This document shows positions 26,601 through 37,320 of a stretch of 64,000 nucleotides of DNA, in pieces. Numbering within the stretch: position 1 is the stretch's first letter; the number at the start of each line of letters is the position of its first letter. Below the pieces are notes generated by a model. The model had not been told where the DNA came from, searched no databases, and was given only the letters and a program-made list of their open reading frames with translations. This DNA comes from Enterobacter sp. 638 (lineage in GTDB: Bacteria; Pseudomonadota; Gammaproteobacteria; Enterobacterales; Enterobacteriaceae). Where the stretch lies: assembly GCF_000016325.1 (NCBI RefSeq), contig NC_009436.1, positions 1,302,001 to 1,366,000 on the forward strand, read 5' to 3'. The position numbers and the translations under genes were made by a program.

Positions 26601-29284
26601 AAATCCTCTGGTAATTCATCCAGTTCCGGCGGGGTGTCCAGCGGAAGTGTAACACAAAAACAAGCCCCGCCTTCCGGACGGTTATGCGCGGCGATCGTCC
26701 CACCGTGAACCTCGACAATGGCCTGGCAGATCGCCAGCCCAAGCCCGACGCCCGGAATGGCAGACTCTTTATTCCCTCGGGCAAACTTCTCAAAAATAGC
26801 GGCTTCCTGCCCAACCGGAATGCCGGGGCCATCGTCCCAAATCTCAAGCCGTAATGCCTGATTTGCCACGTCTGCATTCAGCCCGATCTCTGCTTTGGAA
26901 CCGGCATATTTCGCCGCGTTTTCCAGCAGATTAATCAGCACACGCTCAAACAGCGGCCCGTCGACGTGAATCAGCGCCAGCGGTTCCGGCATGTTCAGAG
27001 AAATGTGGCGTCCACCAAGGCCAGGCTCCAGCATTTTCAGGGCGCTGCCAACCACCTCTTCCAGCGTCAGCCACTCTTTTTTGAGGTTAAATCCGCCGGA
27101 CTGAATGCGCGCCATATCCAGCAGATTATTCACCAGCCGCGTGGTGTTGAGCACGTGCTGGCGGATCTCACTGGCCTGCGGTGCGTGCGGGGAATTTTCA
27201 GCCGCCAGATCGAGCGTTAAAATTTCCGCCTGGCCAAACAGAACGGTCAGCGGCGTGCGCAGATCGTGAGAGAGCGCTGCCAGCAGGGAGTTGCGGATGC
27301 TTTCGCGCTCGCTCGCCATTCGCGCCTGTTCTTCGCTGGCTGTCAGCGCCAGGCGTTCAAGGGCGCTGGCGACCAGCAGCGTGAAGGTTTCCAGAAGACG
27401 CTGCTGTTCCGGGATCATCAGCTGTCGCAGATGGGTCGGTTCAACAATCACCAGCCCCAGATTCTTGTCGGCGCTGCGCAGTGGCAAAATCAAATAGGGC
27501 ACACCGGGTAAGGTGTCCGTGCCCGCGCCTGCGGGTAAACCTTTATCAAAACTCCAGCGGGCAATCGCGTCATCCCACGGCGTCATGCCGCTTGCCGAGG
27601 TCAACGGGCGCAGTTTCCCGTGCTCATCGGGCAGCAAAATCAGGCTACTGGCGTGGAACGTGGAGCGGATAAACTGCTCGCTGGTCTGCACGATATCGCG
27701 CGGCGTGCGGCCCACCGCCAGTGATTTTGACATCTCATAAAGATGACGCGTGCGCTGCTCGCGATAACGCGCGATACGTGCCTGGTACCGCACACCCGCG
27801 GTGAGATTCCCGACGATCAGCCCGACGGTGAGCATCACCGCGAACGTCAGAATGTACTGCACGTCCGACACCGCCAGCGTTCCGCGTGGGGCAATAAAAA
27901 ACAGATCAAAGCTCGCGACATTTATCACCGTGGCGAGCACTGACGGCCAGCGTCCGTAAAGCAGAGCGACAATCACCACGCCAAGCAGATAAATCATCAC
28001 CAGATTGGCCGCGTCAAACGCGATAAGCCACTGGCTGGCCACGAACGTGATCAGCGCACACAGGACCGTCGCGACCAGACAGCCACGAAGCTGAATGCGC
28101 CATTTCTCACCGAAAGGGCGCACATCTGTTGTCCGGTTTGGCAGGGGCGCGGGTTTGTCGTCAAGGGCGACTATCACTAAATCCAGGTCGGGCGCGCGTT
28201 TTGCCAGTTTGTCGGCGAACGACTCGCGGCTAAACCAGCGGCGGTGATGGCGACGGCCAATCACAATTTTGCCCAGGTTGTGTTCGCGGGCGTAGCGGAG
28301 AATGGCTTTGTCTTCAGCGGGATCGGACAGGGTGGCGGTTTCTGCGCCCAACTCTTGCGCCAGACGTAAGGCGCTCAAAATCGCGCGACGTTGATGCTCA
28401 GGCAGCGCATGCAGATGCGGCGTTTCGACATAAACCGCATGCCAGACGCTGCCGAATTTTGCCGCCAGCCGGGCGGCGGTGCGCACCAGCTTTTCGTTGC
28501 CGCTCCCGTGGCCGATGCACAGTAAAATCGCGTCGCGGGTGTGCCAGACGCGATCCTGCCCCTGCCGGTCACGCCAGGCACGCATCTGATCGTCCACCCG
28601 ATCGGCGGTGCGTCTGAGCGCCAGTTCGCGCAGGGCGATCAGATTCCCTTTGCGGAAGAAATGTTCGATGGCCCGTTCGGCCTGCCCGGTGATATAGACT
28701 TTGCCCTCGTGCAGGCGCTGGCGCAGATCGTCAGGCGGCAGATCGACCAACACCACTTCATCGGCGGAATCAAAAAAGGGATCGGGTACGGTTTCGCGCA
28801 CCTGAATGCCGGTGACGCCGCTAACCACATCATTCAGGCTTTCCAGATGCTGCACGTTAACGGTGGTAAAGACGTCGATACCTGCTTCCAGCAACTCCTC
28901 GACATCCTGCCAGCGCTTTGGATGACGTGAGCCTGGCGCATTGCTGTGCGCCAGTTCATCCATCAGGATCAGCGCCGGACGGCGGGCGAGGGCGGCGTCG
29001 AGATCAAATTCCGTCACCAGACGACCGCGATGGCTGGTTCGCCGGGCGGGCTGCGTGGCTAAGCCTTCCAGCAGCGCTGCCGTTTCTTTGCGTCCGTGCG
29101 TTTCCACCACGCCGATCAAAATGTCTAAATCTTGCGCCCGCAGCCGCTGCGCTTCCGCCAGCATGGCGTACGTTTTCCCGACGCCCGCACAGGCACCAAA
29201 GAACACTTTCAGCTTGCCGCGATGAGGGGCGGCTGTCTGTTCCAGAAGTCGGTCAGGATCCGGGCGCACAGGCTCGTCGGTCAT
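26597..29284 (-). CDS. kdpD: Potassium/turgor sensor histidine kinase KdpD
   Basis: An 895-aa inner-membrane sensor. The N-terminal KdpD domain carries Walker A GACAGVGKT (residues 30-38) and ILMDELAHSNAPGSRHPKR, followed by a universal-stress-like domain. Four transmembrane helices lie near 400-500, then a GAF-like domain. The kinase core has His673 (ALSHDLRTPLT) and an ATP-binding domain with DDGPGIP and GVGLGLAICQAIV. The start follows the kdpC stop with no gap (TAAATG). Confidence 0.97.
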   Translation of the reverse strand: MTDEPVRPDPDRLLEQTAAPHRGKLKVFFGACAGVGKTYAMLAEAQRLRAQDLDILIGVVETHGRKETAALLEGLATQPARRTSHRGRLVTEFDLDAALARRPALILMDELAHSNAPGSRHPKRWQDVEELLEAGIDVFTTVNVQHLESLNDVVSGVTGIQVRETVPDPFFDSADEVVLVDLPPDDLRQRLHEGKVYITGQAERAIEHFFRKGNLIALRELALRRTADRVDDQMRAWRDRQGQDRVWHTRDAILLCIGHGSGNEKLVRTAARLAAKFGSVWHAVYVETPHLHALPEHQRRAILSALRLAQELGAETATLSDPAEDKAILRYAREHNLGKIVIGRRHHRRWFSRESFADKLAKRAPDLDLVIVALDDKPAPLPNRTTDVRPFGEKWRIQLRGCLVATVLCALITFVASQWLIAFDAANLVMIYLLGVVIVALLYGRWPSVLATVINVASFDLFFIAPRGTLAVSDVQYILTFAVMLTVGLIVGNLTAGVRYQARIARYREQRTRHLYEMSKSLAVGRTPRDIVQTSEQFIRSTFHASSLILLPDEHGKLRPLTSASGMTPWDDAIARWSFDKGLPAGAGTDTLPGVPYLILPLRSADKNLGLVIVEPTHLRQLMIPEQQRLLETFTLLVASALERLALTASEEQARMASERESIRNSLLAALSHDLRTPLTVLFGQAEILTLDLAAENSPHAPQASEIRQHVLNTTRLVNNLLDMARIQSGGFNLKKEWLTLEEVVGSALKMLEPGLGGRHISLNMPEPLALIHVDGPLFERVLINLLENAAKYAGSKAEIGLNADVANQALRLEIWDDGPGIPVGQEAAIFEKFARGNKESAIPGVGLGLAICQAIVEVHGGTIAAHNRPEGGACFCVTLPLDTPPELDELPEDL

Positions 29285-29860
29285 TTAGTTTTTCCTTTGC
29301 GCGTCCAGCGCCAGATTCAGCTCAACAATATTCGCTACCGGCATACCGATAAAATTGACCAGCGGTTTTTGCGTATGTTCCTCTACCACCTTTCGTACCT
29401 GTTCGGTGGTCAACTGGCGGGCAGCCGCCACGCGCGGGATTTGCCATGCGACCGATTCAGACGTCAGGCTGTAATCCAGCCCGCTGGCTGAGGCCGTAAC
29501 CAGCTCAACCGGCACATCACGGCTGGCCTGCGGATTGGCAGCGCGCAGTGCAGCAACGCGTTCGCCGATCGCGTTATCCAGCTCGGGATTGCTCCCTGCC
29601 AGATTACTCCCGCCAGACGCCATCGGATTATACGGGCTTCCCGCAGTGGCGGAAGGACGTCCCTGAAAGTAGCGCGCGTCGGTAAAATTCTGCCCAATCA
29701 GGCGCGAGCCGCGATTTTCACCGTTCTGAATGATCAGCGAACCGTTGGCCTGATCGGTAAACCACCACTGGCCAAGCGCCGTCGTGAGCAGCGGATAAAG
29801 CCCGCCAGTCACCAGCGTTAACAGAATAAACAGCAGTATAGCGGGGCGTAACATAGTCAT
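29285..29860 (-). CDS. kdpC: Potassium-transporting ATPase subunit KdpC
   Basis: A 191-aa single-span subunit of KdpFABC. One N-terminal membrane helix ([21 protein letters not shown]) precedes a periplasmic domain with [20 protein letters not shown] and the conserved [11 protein letters not shown] end. It is required for complex assembly and activity. It lies 12 nt after kdpB and directly abuts kdpD. Confidence 0.96.
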   Translation of the reverse strand: MTMLRPAILLFILLTLVTGGLYPLLTTALGQWWFTDQANGSLIIQNGENRGSRLIGQNFTDARYFQGRPSATAGSPYNPMASGGSNLAGSNPELDNAIGERVAALRAANPQASRDVPVELVTASASGLDYSLTSESVAWQIPRVAAARQLTTEQVRKVVEEHTQKPLVNFIGMPVANIVELNLALDAQRKN

Positions 29861-29872
29861 TTGATTTACCTT

Positions 29873-31921
29873 TTAAACCAGCCCGAACACGGTCAGCAGC
29901 ATGTCGATAATCTTGATCCCGATAAACGGCACCACCAGCCCGCCCAGACCATAAATCCACAGGTTGCGGCGCAGCATAGCGGCCGCCGTCAGCGGTTTAT
30001 AGCTCACGCCTTTGAGCGCCAGCGGGATCAGGAAGACAATAATCAGCGCGTTAAAAATCACGGCGCTAAGAATGGCCGACGCCGGAGAGTGCAGGTGCAT
30101 CACGTTCAGGGCGTTGAGCTGCGGATAGGTCGCCGCAAACGCCGCCGGGATAATGGCGAAATACTTCGCCACGTCATTGGCGATACTGAACGTGGTGAGC
30201 GACCCGCGTGTCATCAGCATCTGTTTGCCGATGTGCACCACTTCAATTAGTTTGGTGGGGTTAGAGTCGAGATCGACCATGTTGCCCGCTTCTTTCGCCG
30301 CCTGGGTGCCCGAGTTCATCGCTACCGCCACGTCCGCCTGCGCCAGGGCGGGGGCGTCGTTGGTCCCGTCGCCGGTCATTGCCACCAGACGTCCTTCGGC
30401 CTGGTACTGACGAATCAGCGCCAGTTTGGCTTCCGGCGTGGCTTCAGACAGGAAATCGTCCACGCCCGCTTCGGCGGCGATTGCGGCGGCGGTCAAACGG
30501 TTATCCCCGGTGATCATCACCGTTTTAATCCCCATTTTACGCAACTGGGCAAAGCGCTCTTTAATGCCGCCTTTCACGATATCTTTCAGGGCAATCACGC
30601 CGAGTACGGTTGCGCCTTCGGCGACCACCAGCGGCGTTGCACCCTGACGCGCCACGTTCTCCACAAGACGGTCGACTTCCGGCGGGAAGTGGCCGTTGTT
30701 GGCTTCAATGTGGCGACGAATGGCGTCGACGGAGCCTTTGCGGATCATGCGATCCTGGATGTTAATCCCGCTCATGCGCGTTTGCGCGGTGAACGGTACA
30801 AAGGTGGCTTGCAGGCTTTGCACATCCCGTTGGCGCAGGTTAAAGCGCTGCTTCGCGAGGATCACGATGCTGCGGCCTTCCGGCGTTTCATCGGCCAGCG
30901 ATGAGAGCTGCGCGGCGTCGGCCAGCGTTTTTTCATCCACGCCGGGCGCGGGCAAAAATTCGGATGCCTGGCGGTTGCCGAGGGTAATGGTCCCGGTTTT
31001 ATCCAGCAGCAATACATCCACGTCGCCCGCCGCTTCTACGGCACGGCCGCTGGTGGCGATGACGTTTGCGCCGAGCATCCGGCTCATCCCCGCCACGCCA
31101 ATAGCCGACAGCAATCCGCCGATGGTCGTTGGGATCAGGCACACCAGCAGTGCCACCAATACCGTAACGCTGACCGCCGTGCCGCCGTAGGCGGAGAACG
31201 GCCACAGGGTGGCGGTTGCCAGCAGGAAAACAATCGTCAGAGCCACCAGTAAAATGGTCAGCGCAATTTCGTTTGGCGTTTTGCGACGCTGTGCCCCTTC
31301 GACCATCGCGATCATGCGGTCGAGGAAGGTTTCACCTGGGTTGACGCTGCACTGGACAACCAGCCAGTCGGAGAGAATCCGCGTCCCGCCGGTGACGGAG
31401 GCGAAATCACCGCCAGACTCACGGATCACCGGTGCAGATTCCCCGGTGATCGCGCTTTCATCGACTGATGCGCCGCCTTCGATGACTTCCCCGTCGCACG
31501 GGATAATATCGCCCGCTTCGACCAGCACGACGTCGCCTTTGCGCAGCTCGTCAGCCGGGACGTGGTCCATCTGCGCGCCATATTTTGGCTCGCGCAGTTT
31601 GCGGGCAAATGCCGTCTTATTGATGCCTTTCAGGCTGTTGGCCTGTGCCTTACTGCGGCCTTCCGCCAGCGCTTCAGCTACGTTGGCGAAAAGCACCGTA
31701 AACCACAGCCAGACGCTAATCGTGCCGGTAAAGCCCGCATCGCCCGCCAAATGCCCGGTTGCCATCGCCACTGCCAGCGCGGTGGTGACCACGCTGCCAA
31801 TCCAGACAATAAACATCACCGGGTTGTGCCATTGCACACGCGGGCTGAGTTTTTTGACCGCATCCATCAACGCCTGGCGAACCAGCGCGGGTTCTAAAAG
31901 GGCCAGTTGTTTACGACTCAT
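29873..31921 (-). CDS. kdpB: Potassium-transporting P-type ATPase subunit KdpB
   Basis: The 682-aa catalytic subunit of the high-affinity K+ pump, the E. coli length. The phosphorylated Asp307 is in [10 protein letters not shown]. The actuator TGES loop (ITGESAPV), the nucleotide-domain KGS motif (IRKGSVDAI) and the hinge [15 protein letters not shown] are all intact. A Ser in TGESAP follows the inhibitory-phosphorylation site known from E. coli (Ser162 there). It follows kdpA by 19 nt. Confidence 0.97.
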   Translation of the reverse strand: MSRKQLALLEPALVRQALMDAVKKLSPRVQWHNPVMFIVWIGSVVTTALAVAMATGHLAGDAGFTGTISVWLWFTVLFANVAEALAEGRSKAQANSLKGINKTAFARKLREPKYGAQMDHVPADELRKGDVVLVEAGDIIPCDGEVIEGGASVDESAITGESAPVIRESGGDFASVTGGTRILSDWLVVQCSVNPGETFLDRMIAMVEGAQRRKTPNEIALTILLVALTIVFLLATATLWPFSAYGGTAVSVTVLVALLVCLIPTTIGGLLSAIGVAGMSRMLGANVIATSGRAVEAAGDVDVLLLDKTGTITLGNRQASEFLPAPGVDEKTLADAAQLSSLADETPEGRSIVILAKQRFNLRQRDVQSLQATFVPFTAQTRMSGINIQDRMIRKGSVDAIRRHIEANNGHFPPEVDRLVENVARQGATPLVVAEGATVLGVIALKDIVKGGIKERFAQLRKMGIKTVMITGDNRLTAAAIAAEAGVDDFLSEATPEAKLALIRQYQAEGRLVAMTGDGTNDAPALAQADVAVAMNSGTQAAKEAGNMVDLDSNPTKLIEVVHIGKQMLMTRGSLTTFSIANDVAKYFAIIPAAFAATYPQLNALNVMHLHSPASAILSAVIFNALIIVFLIPLALKGVSYKPLTAAAMLRRNLWIYGLGGLVVPFIGIKIIDMLLTVFGLV

Positions 31922-31940
31922 GACTTATGTCTCCGCTCAA

Positions 31941-33620
31941 TTAGCGTAAAGAAAGATGTTCCGCGACCGGGCCTAACGCGAGGGCGGGGATAAAGGTCAA
32001 TGCCCCCACCAGCAGCACGGTGCCAATCAGCAGGCCGACAAACAGCGCCCCGTGGGTTGGCAGCGTTCCGCTGGAGGTGGGCTGAATGTTTTTGCTGACC
32101 AGCGATCCGGCGATAGCCATCACCGGGACGATCACCCCAAAGCGACCGACGAACATGCAGAACGCCAGCAGGCAGTTCCAGAACGGAGAGTTAGCGCTTA
32201 ATCCGGCGAAGGCGCTGCCGTTGTTGTTGGCGGCAGATGAGACGGCGTACAGCACTTCGCTAAAGCCGTGAATGCCAGGGTTGAAAATGCCACTGCGTCC
32301 GGCGTCGGTCATCAGCGCCAGCGCCGTGCCCATCAGCACCAGCGCAGGGGTTACCAGGATCGCCAGCGCGGTCAGCTTCATCTCCCGCACGTCGATTTTT
32401 TTGCCCAGATATTCTGGCGTGCGGCCAATCATCAGCCCGGCGATAAACACCGCCAGCAGGACAAACAGCAGCATGCCGTACAGACCGGATCCCACCCCGC
32501 CAAACACCACTTCACCGATCTGCATCAGCCACAGCGGGATCATGCCGCCGAGCGCGGTGAAGGAGTCATGCATCGCATTCACCGCGCCGCAGGAGGCCGC
32601 CGTGGTGACCACCGCGTACAGACTGCTGGCGAGAATGCCGAAACGGCTCTCTTTGCCTTCCATATTGATGTTGCTGTCGACACCGAGCTGCATAAAGTGC
32701 GCGTTGCCATGCCATTCAGCCCACATCACCAGCGCGGCGCAGACCACAAAAATCAGCGACATCGCCCAGAGCAACGTGCGCCCCTGGCGGCGGTCGTTCA
32801 CCACATCGCCAAAGGCGAAGCAGAGCGCGGCGGGGATCAGGAAGATCGCCAGCATTTGCACAAAGTTAGTCAGCGCGGTGGGGTTTTCGAACGGGTGCGA
32901 GGAGTTGGCATTAAAAAAACCGCCGCCGTTCGTGCCGAGCATTTTGATGGCTTCCTGCGAGGCCACCGGCCCCATCGGCAGCATCTGTTTTACCCCCTCA
33001 AGCGAGGTGTAAGACGCATACGGCAGCAGGTTTTGCAGCGTACCTTGCTGAATAAAGAATAGGGCGATAACCAATGAAATGGGCAGAAGGACCCACAGTG
33101 TAATTCGCGTGAGATCGACCCAGGCGTTGCCGAGTGTGTTCACTTTTTGTCGGGCAAAAGCGCGCGTCAGGGCAAAAATCACCGCGATGCCGCTGGCTGC
33201 CGACAGGAAGTTTTGTACGGTTAACCCCACCATCTGGCTGAAATAGCTGAGCGTGGTTTCACCTGCATACGATTGCCAGTTGGTATTGCTGACGAAACTG
33301 ACGGCGGTATTCAGCGCCAGATGCCAGCTTAACCCCGGCAACTGCTGCGGGTTGAGCGGCAATATGCCCTGCAACATCAGCATCGCGAAGAGGACAAACA
33401 GGCCAAACACATTCAGCAGCAGAATAGCGAGCAGATATTGCCGCCAGTTCATCTCCTGATTTTGGATGCCGAGTACGCGCCACACTCCGTTTTCCACACC
33501 GCCAACCAGCGGCAGCGGGACGCCATTTATCATCCGCGCTAACACGTTTCCCAGCGGTCGTGCCAGCAGGAATAGCAGCAATAAAAAGCTGGCGATAAGT
33601 AAAAATCCTTGAGCGGCCAT
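31941..33620 (-). CDS. kdpA: Potassium-transporting ATPase channel subunit KdpA
   Basis: The 559-aa K+-binding subunit of the SKT family, with about ten membrane helices. The four selectivity-loop regions can be seen, for example [49 protein letters not shown] and [14 protein letters not shown]. The glycine residues set K+ selectivity. The start overlaps the kdpF stop by one base (TGATG). Confidence 0.97.
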   Translation of the reverse strand: MAAQGFLLIASFLLLLFLLARPLGNVLARMINGVPLPLVGGVENGVWRVLGIQNQEMNWRQYLLAILLLNVFGLFVLFAMLMLQGILPLNPQQLPGLSWHLALNTAVSFVSNTNWQSYAGETTLSYFSQMVGLTVQNFLSAASGIAVIFALTRAFARQKVNTLGNAWVDLTRITLWVLLPISLVIALFFIQQGTLQNLLPYASYTSLEGVKQMLPMGPVASQEAIKMLGTNGGGFFNANSSHPFENPTALTNFVQMLAIFLIPAALCFAFGDVVNDRRQGRTLLWAMSLIFVVCAALVMWAEWHGNAHFMQLGVDSNINMEGKESRFGILASSLYAVVTTAASCGAVNAMHDSFTALGGMIPLWLMQIGEVVFGGVGSGLYGMLLFVLLAVFIAGLMIGRTPEYLGKKIDVREMKLTALAILVTPALVLMGTALALMTDAGRSGIFNPGIHGFSEVLYAVSSAANNNGSAFAGLSANSPFWNCLLAFCMFVGRFGVIVPVMAIAGSLVSKNIQPTSSGTLPTHGALFVGLLIGTVLLVGALTFIPALALGPVAEHLSLR

Positions 33621-33709
33621 CAGAATGCCTCCGCATTAAACAAGGCGTAGACCAGATACCCTAATAACAGGAAAACCAACACGATGCCGGCAATCAGACC
33701 TGCACTCAC
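33620..33709 (-). CDS. kdpF: KdpF, 29-aa stabilising subunit
   Basis: A single hydrophobic helix: it begins [16 protein letters not shown] and ends NAEAF, 29 aa, the E. coli length. The GTG start at 33709 follows GGAGGTGAATT. It is the first gene of kdpFABCDE and overlaps kdpA. In E. coli the peptide stabilises the pump complex in the membrane. Confidence 0.93.
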   Translation of the reverse strand: MSAGLIAGIVLVFLLLGYLVYALFNAEAF

Positions 33710-33790
33710 AATTCACCTCCGGGTGACATTTGTCTTTGTGCAAAAGGTAGGATTTATGGCGCAAAGATTTTGCAAAAATCGGCGGGGGAG

Positions 33791-33810
33791 GTGTAAAAAA
33801 AGTATAAAAA
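33791..33810 (-). promoter_or_regulatory. KdpE binding site upstream of kdpF
   Basis: On the minus strand TTTTTATACTTTTTTTACAC matches the T-rich KdpE target of E. coli kdpFABC. It lies 82 nt from the kdpF start. The rest of the 308-nt kdpF-ybfA gap (33710-34017) holds the divergent promoters; I see no gene there. Confidence 0.75.
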
Positions 33811-34017
33811 CGCTAAAACCATGATTTAACTATTGGTAAGTATCTTGTTAACTTTTTCGTAACTTAATTACAGTCGAAGTGTAAATATTCATTAAATGGA
33901 TGCAAATAAGTGGTCGGATGAGTAGTAAAATTACAAACAAAACGGTACTATTTTAGCCAGATAACCACTTTTGAATTTTCCGGATAACGTTTCCGGCCAA
34001 CTATAGGGGAGAAAATA

Positions 34018-34224
34018 ATGGACCTTTACAAAGAGTATCCAGCACATGTTGTCTTTTTACGTCGCACCTTCGCTGTAGTGGCGGGTGTTCTGGCGTTACC
34101 GGTGATGCTTTTCTGGAAAGACCGTGCCCGTTTTTACAGCTATCTGCACCGCGTCTGGGCGAAAACCAGCGAGAAACCGGTCTGGATGGATCAGGCCGAA
34201 AAAGCGACCTGCGACTTCTATTAA
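34018..34224 (+). CDS. ybfA: YbfA, small membrane-associated protein of unknown function
   Basis: A 68-aa protein close to E. coli YbfA. It has one hydrophobic stretch ([17 protein letters not shown], about 17-33) followed by a basic region and an acidic tail ([12 protein letters not shown]). ATG at 34018 follows AGGGGAGAA. It stands alone with its own terminator and is divergent from kdp. Function unknown. Confidence 0.92.
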   Translation: MDLYKEYPAHVVFLRRTFAVVAGVLALPVMLFWKDRARFYSYLHRVWAKTSEKPVWMDQAEKATCDFY

Positions 34225-34253
34225 TACAAAGATGACACACAGCAATGTCAGAG

Positions 34254-34280
34254 CCGCCACAGAGATGTGGCGGTTTTTTT
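34254..34280 (+). terminator. Terminator of ybfA
   Basis: CCGCCACA, loop GAGA, TGTGGCGG and seven Ts. Confidence 0.93.
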
Positions 34281-34482
34281 ATGCCCGCGCTTAAGGTTTA
34301 TCCCTTCAGATTGTCAGGAATCTTCCGCCGTTAACCTGCATTAACGGTGTTGTACTGCTTGCTCCAGTAACATAACTTAAACATTATAGCGTCAGGTATT
34401 CCGACGCTGTTTCGGACGACGCGATGTTAGCGTGCGACCGGAAACGCTACGCTTAGGTTATGGACAATTATTCAGGAGTGTT

Positions 34483-35895
34483 ATGACCACGCATCTGGTC
34501 TGGTTTCGCGCGGATCTGCGCCTTCATGACAATATCGCCCTCGCGGCTGCCTGCCGGAGTCAACACGCGCGGGTACTGGCCGTGTTTATCGCCACGCCCG
34601 ATCAATGGCGACAGCATGACATGGCCCCGCGACAGGCGGCATATCTGCGCGCGCATCTTAACGGTTTGCAGCAGGGGCTGGCGGAGAGAGGCATTCCGCT
34701 CATCTATGAAGAGGTGAGTGATTTTGCGGCGCAAAGCGCAAAAGTGCAGCAGCTCTGTCAGCAACACGACGTCACCCATCTTTTCTACAACTATCAATAC
34801 GAATTCAACGAACAGCAGCGCGACCGACAGCTCGAAAAAATGCTCGACGGCGTGGTCTGTCAGGGCTTTGACGACAGCGTGATGTTGCCGCCAGGTAGCG
34901 TTATGACCGGGAATCACGAGATGTACAAAGTGTTTACCCCGTTCAAAAATGCGTACGTCAAGCGCCTGAAAGAGGGGCTGCCGGAATGCGTGGCCGCGCC
35001 CGCTGTCAGAGAACAAAAGCTGCCGCCATCCGCTGAAATCGAATTCAACTACCCACAGCAGGATTTTGATGCTGAGCTGTTTCCTGCCAGCGAGAAAGCC
35101 GCCATTGCGCAGCTGCGCCATTTCTGTCAACACGGCGCGGGTGAGTACGAAGCGCGACGCGATTTCCCCTCTATCGACGGCACCAGCCGGTTATCGGCCT
35201 GTTTAGCGTTGGGCGTGCTCTCGCCACGTCAGTGTTTGCACCGTCTGCTGGCGGAACAGCCCAGAGCGCTGGATGGCGGTGAGGGCTCGGTGTGGCTGAA
35301 CGAACTCATCTGGCGAGAATTTTATCGCCATCTGATGACCTATCATCCTGATTTATGTAAACATCGGCCCTTCATTCGCTGGACCGACAACGTGCAATGG
35401 CAGCACGACGATGTGCTGTTGCAGGCCTGGCAGGACGGGAAAACGGGTTATCCGATTGTCGATGCGGCGATGCGCCAGCTCAACGAAACGGGATGGATGC
35501 ACAATCGTCTGCGGATGATTGTGGCGAGTTTTCTGGTGAAAGACTTGCTTATCGACTGGCGTGCCGGAGAGCGATATTTTATGGCACAGCTGATTGATGG
35601 CGACCTGGCCGCCAACAATGGCGGCTGGCAGTGGGCGGCCTCAACCGGAACGGACGCCGCGCCTTATTTTCGTATTTTTAATCCGACCACTCAGGGGCAA
35701 CGGTTTGACGCCACGGGCGAGTTTATCCGTAAGTGGCTGCCATCACTTCGTGGTGTGCCGATTAAATCCCTTCATGAACCCTGGGTGTGGGCCGATAAAA
35801 CGGGCGTGACGCTCGATTATCCGCGCCCGATTGTCGATCATAAACAGGCGCGCGTCGCCACACTGGCGGCCTATGAAGCCGCCCGCAAAGTGTAA
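34483..35895 (+). CDS. phrB: Deoxyribodipyrimidine photolyase
   Basis: Repairs cyclobutane pyrimidine dimers with blue light. The 470 aa hold an N-terminal antenna (MTHF) domain starting TTHLVWFRADLRLHDN and a C-terminal FAD domain with DGTSRLSACLALGVLSPRQ, ELIWREFYRHLM, GYPIVDAAMRQLNETGWMHN and DLAANNGGWQWAASTGTDA. ATG at 34483 follows CAGGAG; the frame stays open upstream without homology. In E. coli ybgA precedes and overlaps phr; here ybgA is missing and phr has a 202-nt upstream gap instead. Confidence 0.96.
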   Translation: MTTHLVWFRADLRLHDNIALAAACRSQHARVLAVFIATPDQWRQHDMAPRQAAYLRAHLNGLQQGLAERGIPLIYEEVSDFAAQSAKVQQLCQQHDVTHLFYNYQYEFNEQQRDRQLEKMLDGVVCQGFDDSVMLPPGSVMTGNHEMYKVFTPFKNAYVKRLKEGLPECVAAPAVREQKLPPSAEIEFNYPQQDFDAELFPASEKAAIAQLRHFCQHGAGEYEARRDFPSIDGTSRLSACLALGVLSPRQCLHRLLAEQPRALDGGEGSVWLNELIWREFYRHLMTYHPDLCKHRPFIRWTDNVQWQHDDVLLQAWQDGKTGYPIVDAAMRQLNETGWMHNRLRMIVASFLVKDLLIDWRAGERYFMAQLIDGDLAANNGGWQWAASTGTDAAPYFRIFNPTTQGQRFDATGEFIRKWLPSLRGVPIKSLHEPWVWADKTGVTLDYPRPIVDHKQARVATLAAYEAARKV

Positions 35896-35905
35896 GAGAG
35901 TCATG

Positions 35906-36649
35906 ATGAAAAACACCGAACTTGAACAACTGATCAACGAAAAACTGAACAGCGCCAGCTTTAGCGACTACGGCCCGAACGGCCTGCAGGTGGAAGGGCG
36001 CGACACGGTGCAAAAGATTGTCACGGGCGTCACGGCAAGTCAGGCGCTGCTGGATGAAGCCGTGCGTCTGCAAGCCGATGCGGTGATCGTGCATCACGGT
36101 TATTTCTGGAAAAACGAAGCGCCCGTGATTCGCGGCATGAAGCGCAATCGCCTGAAAACGCTGCTGGCAAACGACATCAACCTGTATGGCTGGCATTTGC
36201 CGCTGGATGCACACCCGGAGCTGGGTAATAACGTGCAGCTGGCCGCGCTGCTCGGCATCACCGTGATGGGCGAAATTGAAGAGCTGCTGCCGTGGGGCGA
36301 GCTGTCAATGCCGGTCCCTGGCCTGGAGCTGGCCTCCTGGATCGAGGCGCGTCTGGGGCGTCGTCCGCTGTGGAGCGGTGATACTGGCCCGGATCGGGTC
36401 AAACGCGTCGCCTGGTGTACGGGCGGCGGCCAGGGCTTTATCGATAACGCCGCACGCTTTGGCGTTGATGCGTTTATTACCGGCGAAGTGTCTGAACAGA
36501 CGATCCATTCCGCGCGTGAACAGGGCCTGCATTTCTATGCCGCGGGGCATCACGCCACTGAACGCGGCGGCATTCGCGCCCTGAGCGAGTGGTTGACGGA
36601 AAATACCGATCTGGACGTGACCTTTATTGATATTCCTAATCCTGCCTGA
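35906..36649 (+). CDS. ybgI: NIF3-family dinuclear metal protein YbgI
   Basis: A 247-aa member of the NIF3/GTP cyclohydrolase I type 2-like family, the E. coli length. Metal ligands are in VIVHHGYFW, the LPLDAHPELG segment and the C-terminal GHHATERGGI. In E. coli it forms a hexameric ring; its function is unsettled, and a metal-handling or hydrolase role has been suggested. Two ATGs occur at 35903 and 35906. The second gives 5-nt spacing from GAGAG and the family length. It is 10 nt after phrB and 14 nt before pxpB, so it probably belongs to the same transcript as pxpBCA. Confidence 0.93.
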   Translation: MKNTELEQLINEKLNSASFSDYGPNGLQVEGRDTVQKIVTGVTASQALLDEAVRLQADAVIVHHGYFWKNEAPVIRGMKRNRLKTLLANDINLYGWHLPLDAHPELGNNVQLAALLGITVMGEIEELLPWGELSMPVPGLELASWIEARLGRRPLWSGDTGPDRVKRVAWCTGGGQGFIDNAARFGVDAFITGEVSEQTIHSAREQGLHFYAAGHHATERGGIRALSEWLTENTDLDVTFIDIPNPA

Positions 36650-36663
36650 TGAGAGGTACGTAA

Positions 36664-37320
36664 GTGCAGCGAGCGCGTTGTTATTTATTAGGCGAAACCG
36701 CCGTGGTGCTGGAGCTTGAGCCTCCGGTCATGCTGGCGACGCAAAAAAGGATCTGGCGCTTAACGCAGCGGCTAGCGGAGATCCCCGAAGTGGTGGAAGC
36801 CATTCCGGGGATGAATAACATTACGGTCGTATTACGCAATCCGCAGTCCCTGGCGCTGGATGCAATCGAACGGTTGCAGCTCTGGTGGGAAGAGAGCGAG
36901 GCGCTGGAGCCGGAGTCACGCTTTATCGAAATCCCGGTGGTATACGGCGGGGCGGCTGGCCCGGATCTGGGCGAGGTGGCGCGACATGCCGGACTGTCTG
37001 AAAAACAGGTGGTCGAGCTGCACAGCGCAAATGATTACGTGGTGTGGTTCCTGGGCTTCCAGCCGGGATTCCCCTATCTGGGCGGGTTGCCGGAACAGCT
37101 GGCCACGCCGCGTCGCGCTGAGCCGCGCCTGCAAGTCCCGGCCGGTTCGGTCGGCATCGGCGGAGCACAGACCGGGATTTACCCGCTGGCCTCGCCGGGC
37201 GGCTGGCAGCTGATTGGCCATACCAGCCTGCCGCTATTTGATTCCAGACGCGATGAGCCGGTGCTGTTGCGACCGGGAGATACCGTGCGGTTTGTGCCGC
37301 AGAAGGAGGGGGTATGTTGA
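36664..37320 (+). CDS. pxpB: 5-oxoprolinase subunit PxpB
   Basis: A 218-aa KipI-type subunit of the prokaryotic ATP-dependent 5-oxoprolinase PxpABC, which opens 5-oxoproline (pyroglutamate) to glutamate. Family landmarks are [25 protein letters not shown] and the glycine-rich [13 protein letters not shown] and [17 protein letters not shown]. The start is GTG at 36664 after GAGAGGTACGTAA. It overlaps pxpC by seven bases. Confidence 0.95.
   Translation: MQRARCYLLGETAVVLELEPPVMLATQKRIWRLTQRLAEIPEVVEAIPGMNNITVVLRNPQSLALDAIERLQLWWEESEALEPESRFIEIPVVYGGAAGPDLGEVARHAGLSEKQVVELHSANDYVVWFLGFQPGFPYLGGLPEQLATPRRAEPRLQVPAGSVGIGGAQTGIYPLASPGGWQLIGHTSLPLFDSRRDEPVLLRPGDTVRFVPQKEGVC

Noticed and set aside
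26597..29284. Many plus-strand open frames opposite kdpD
   Set aside because: All are antisense to a full-length KdpD with every kinase motif in place and lack ribosome sites or homology.
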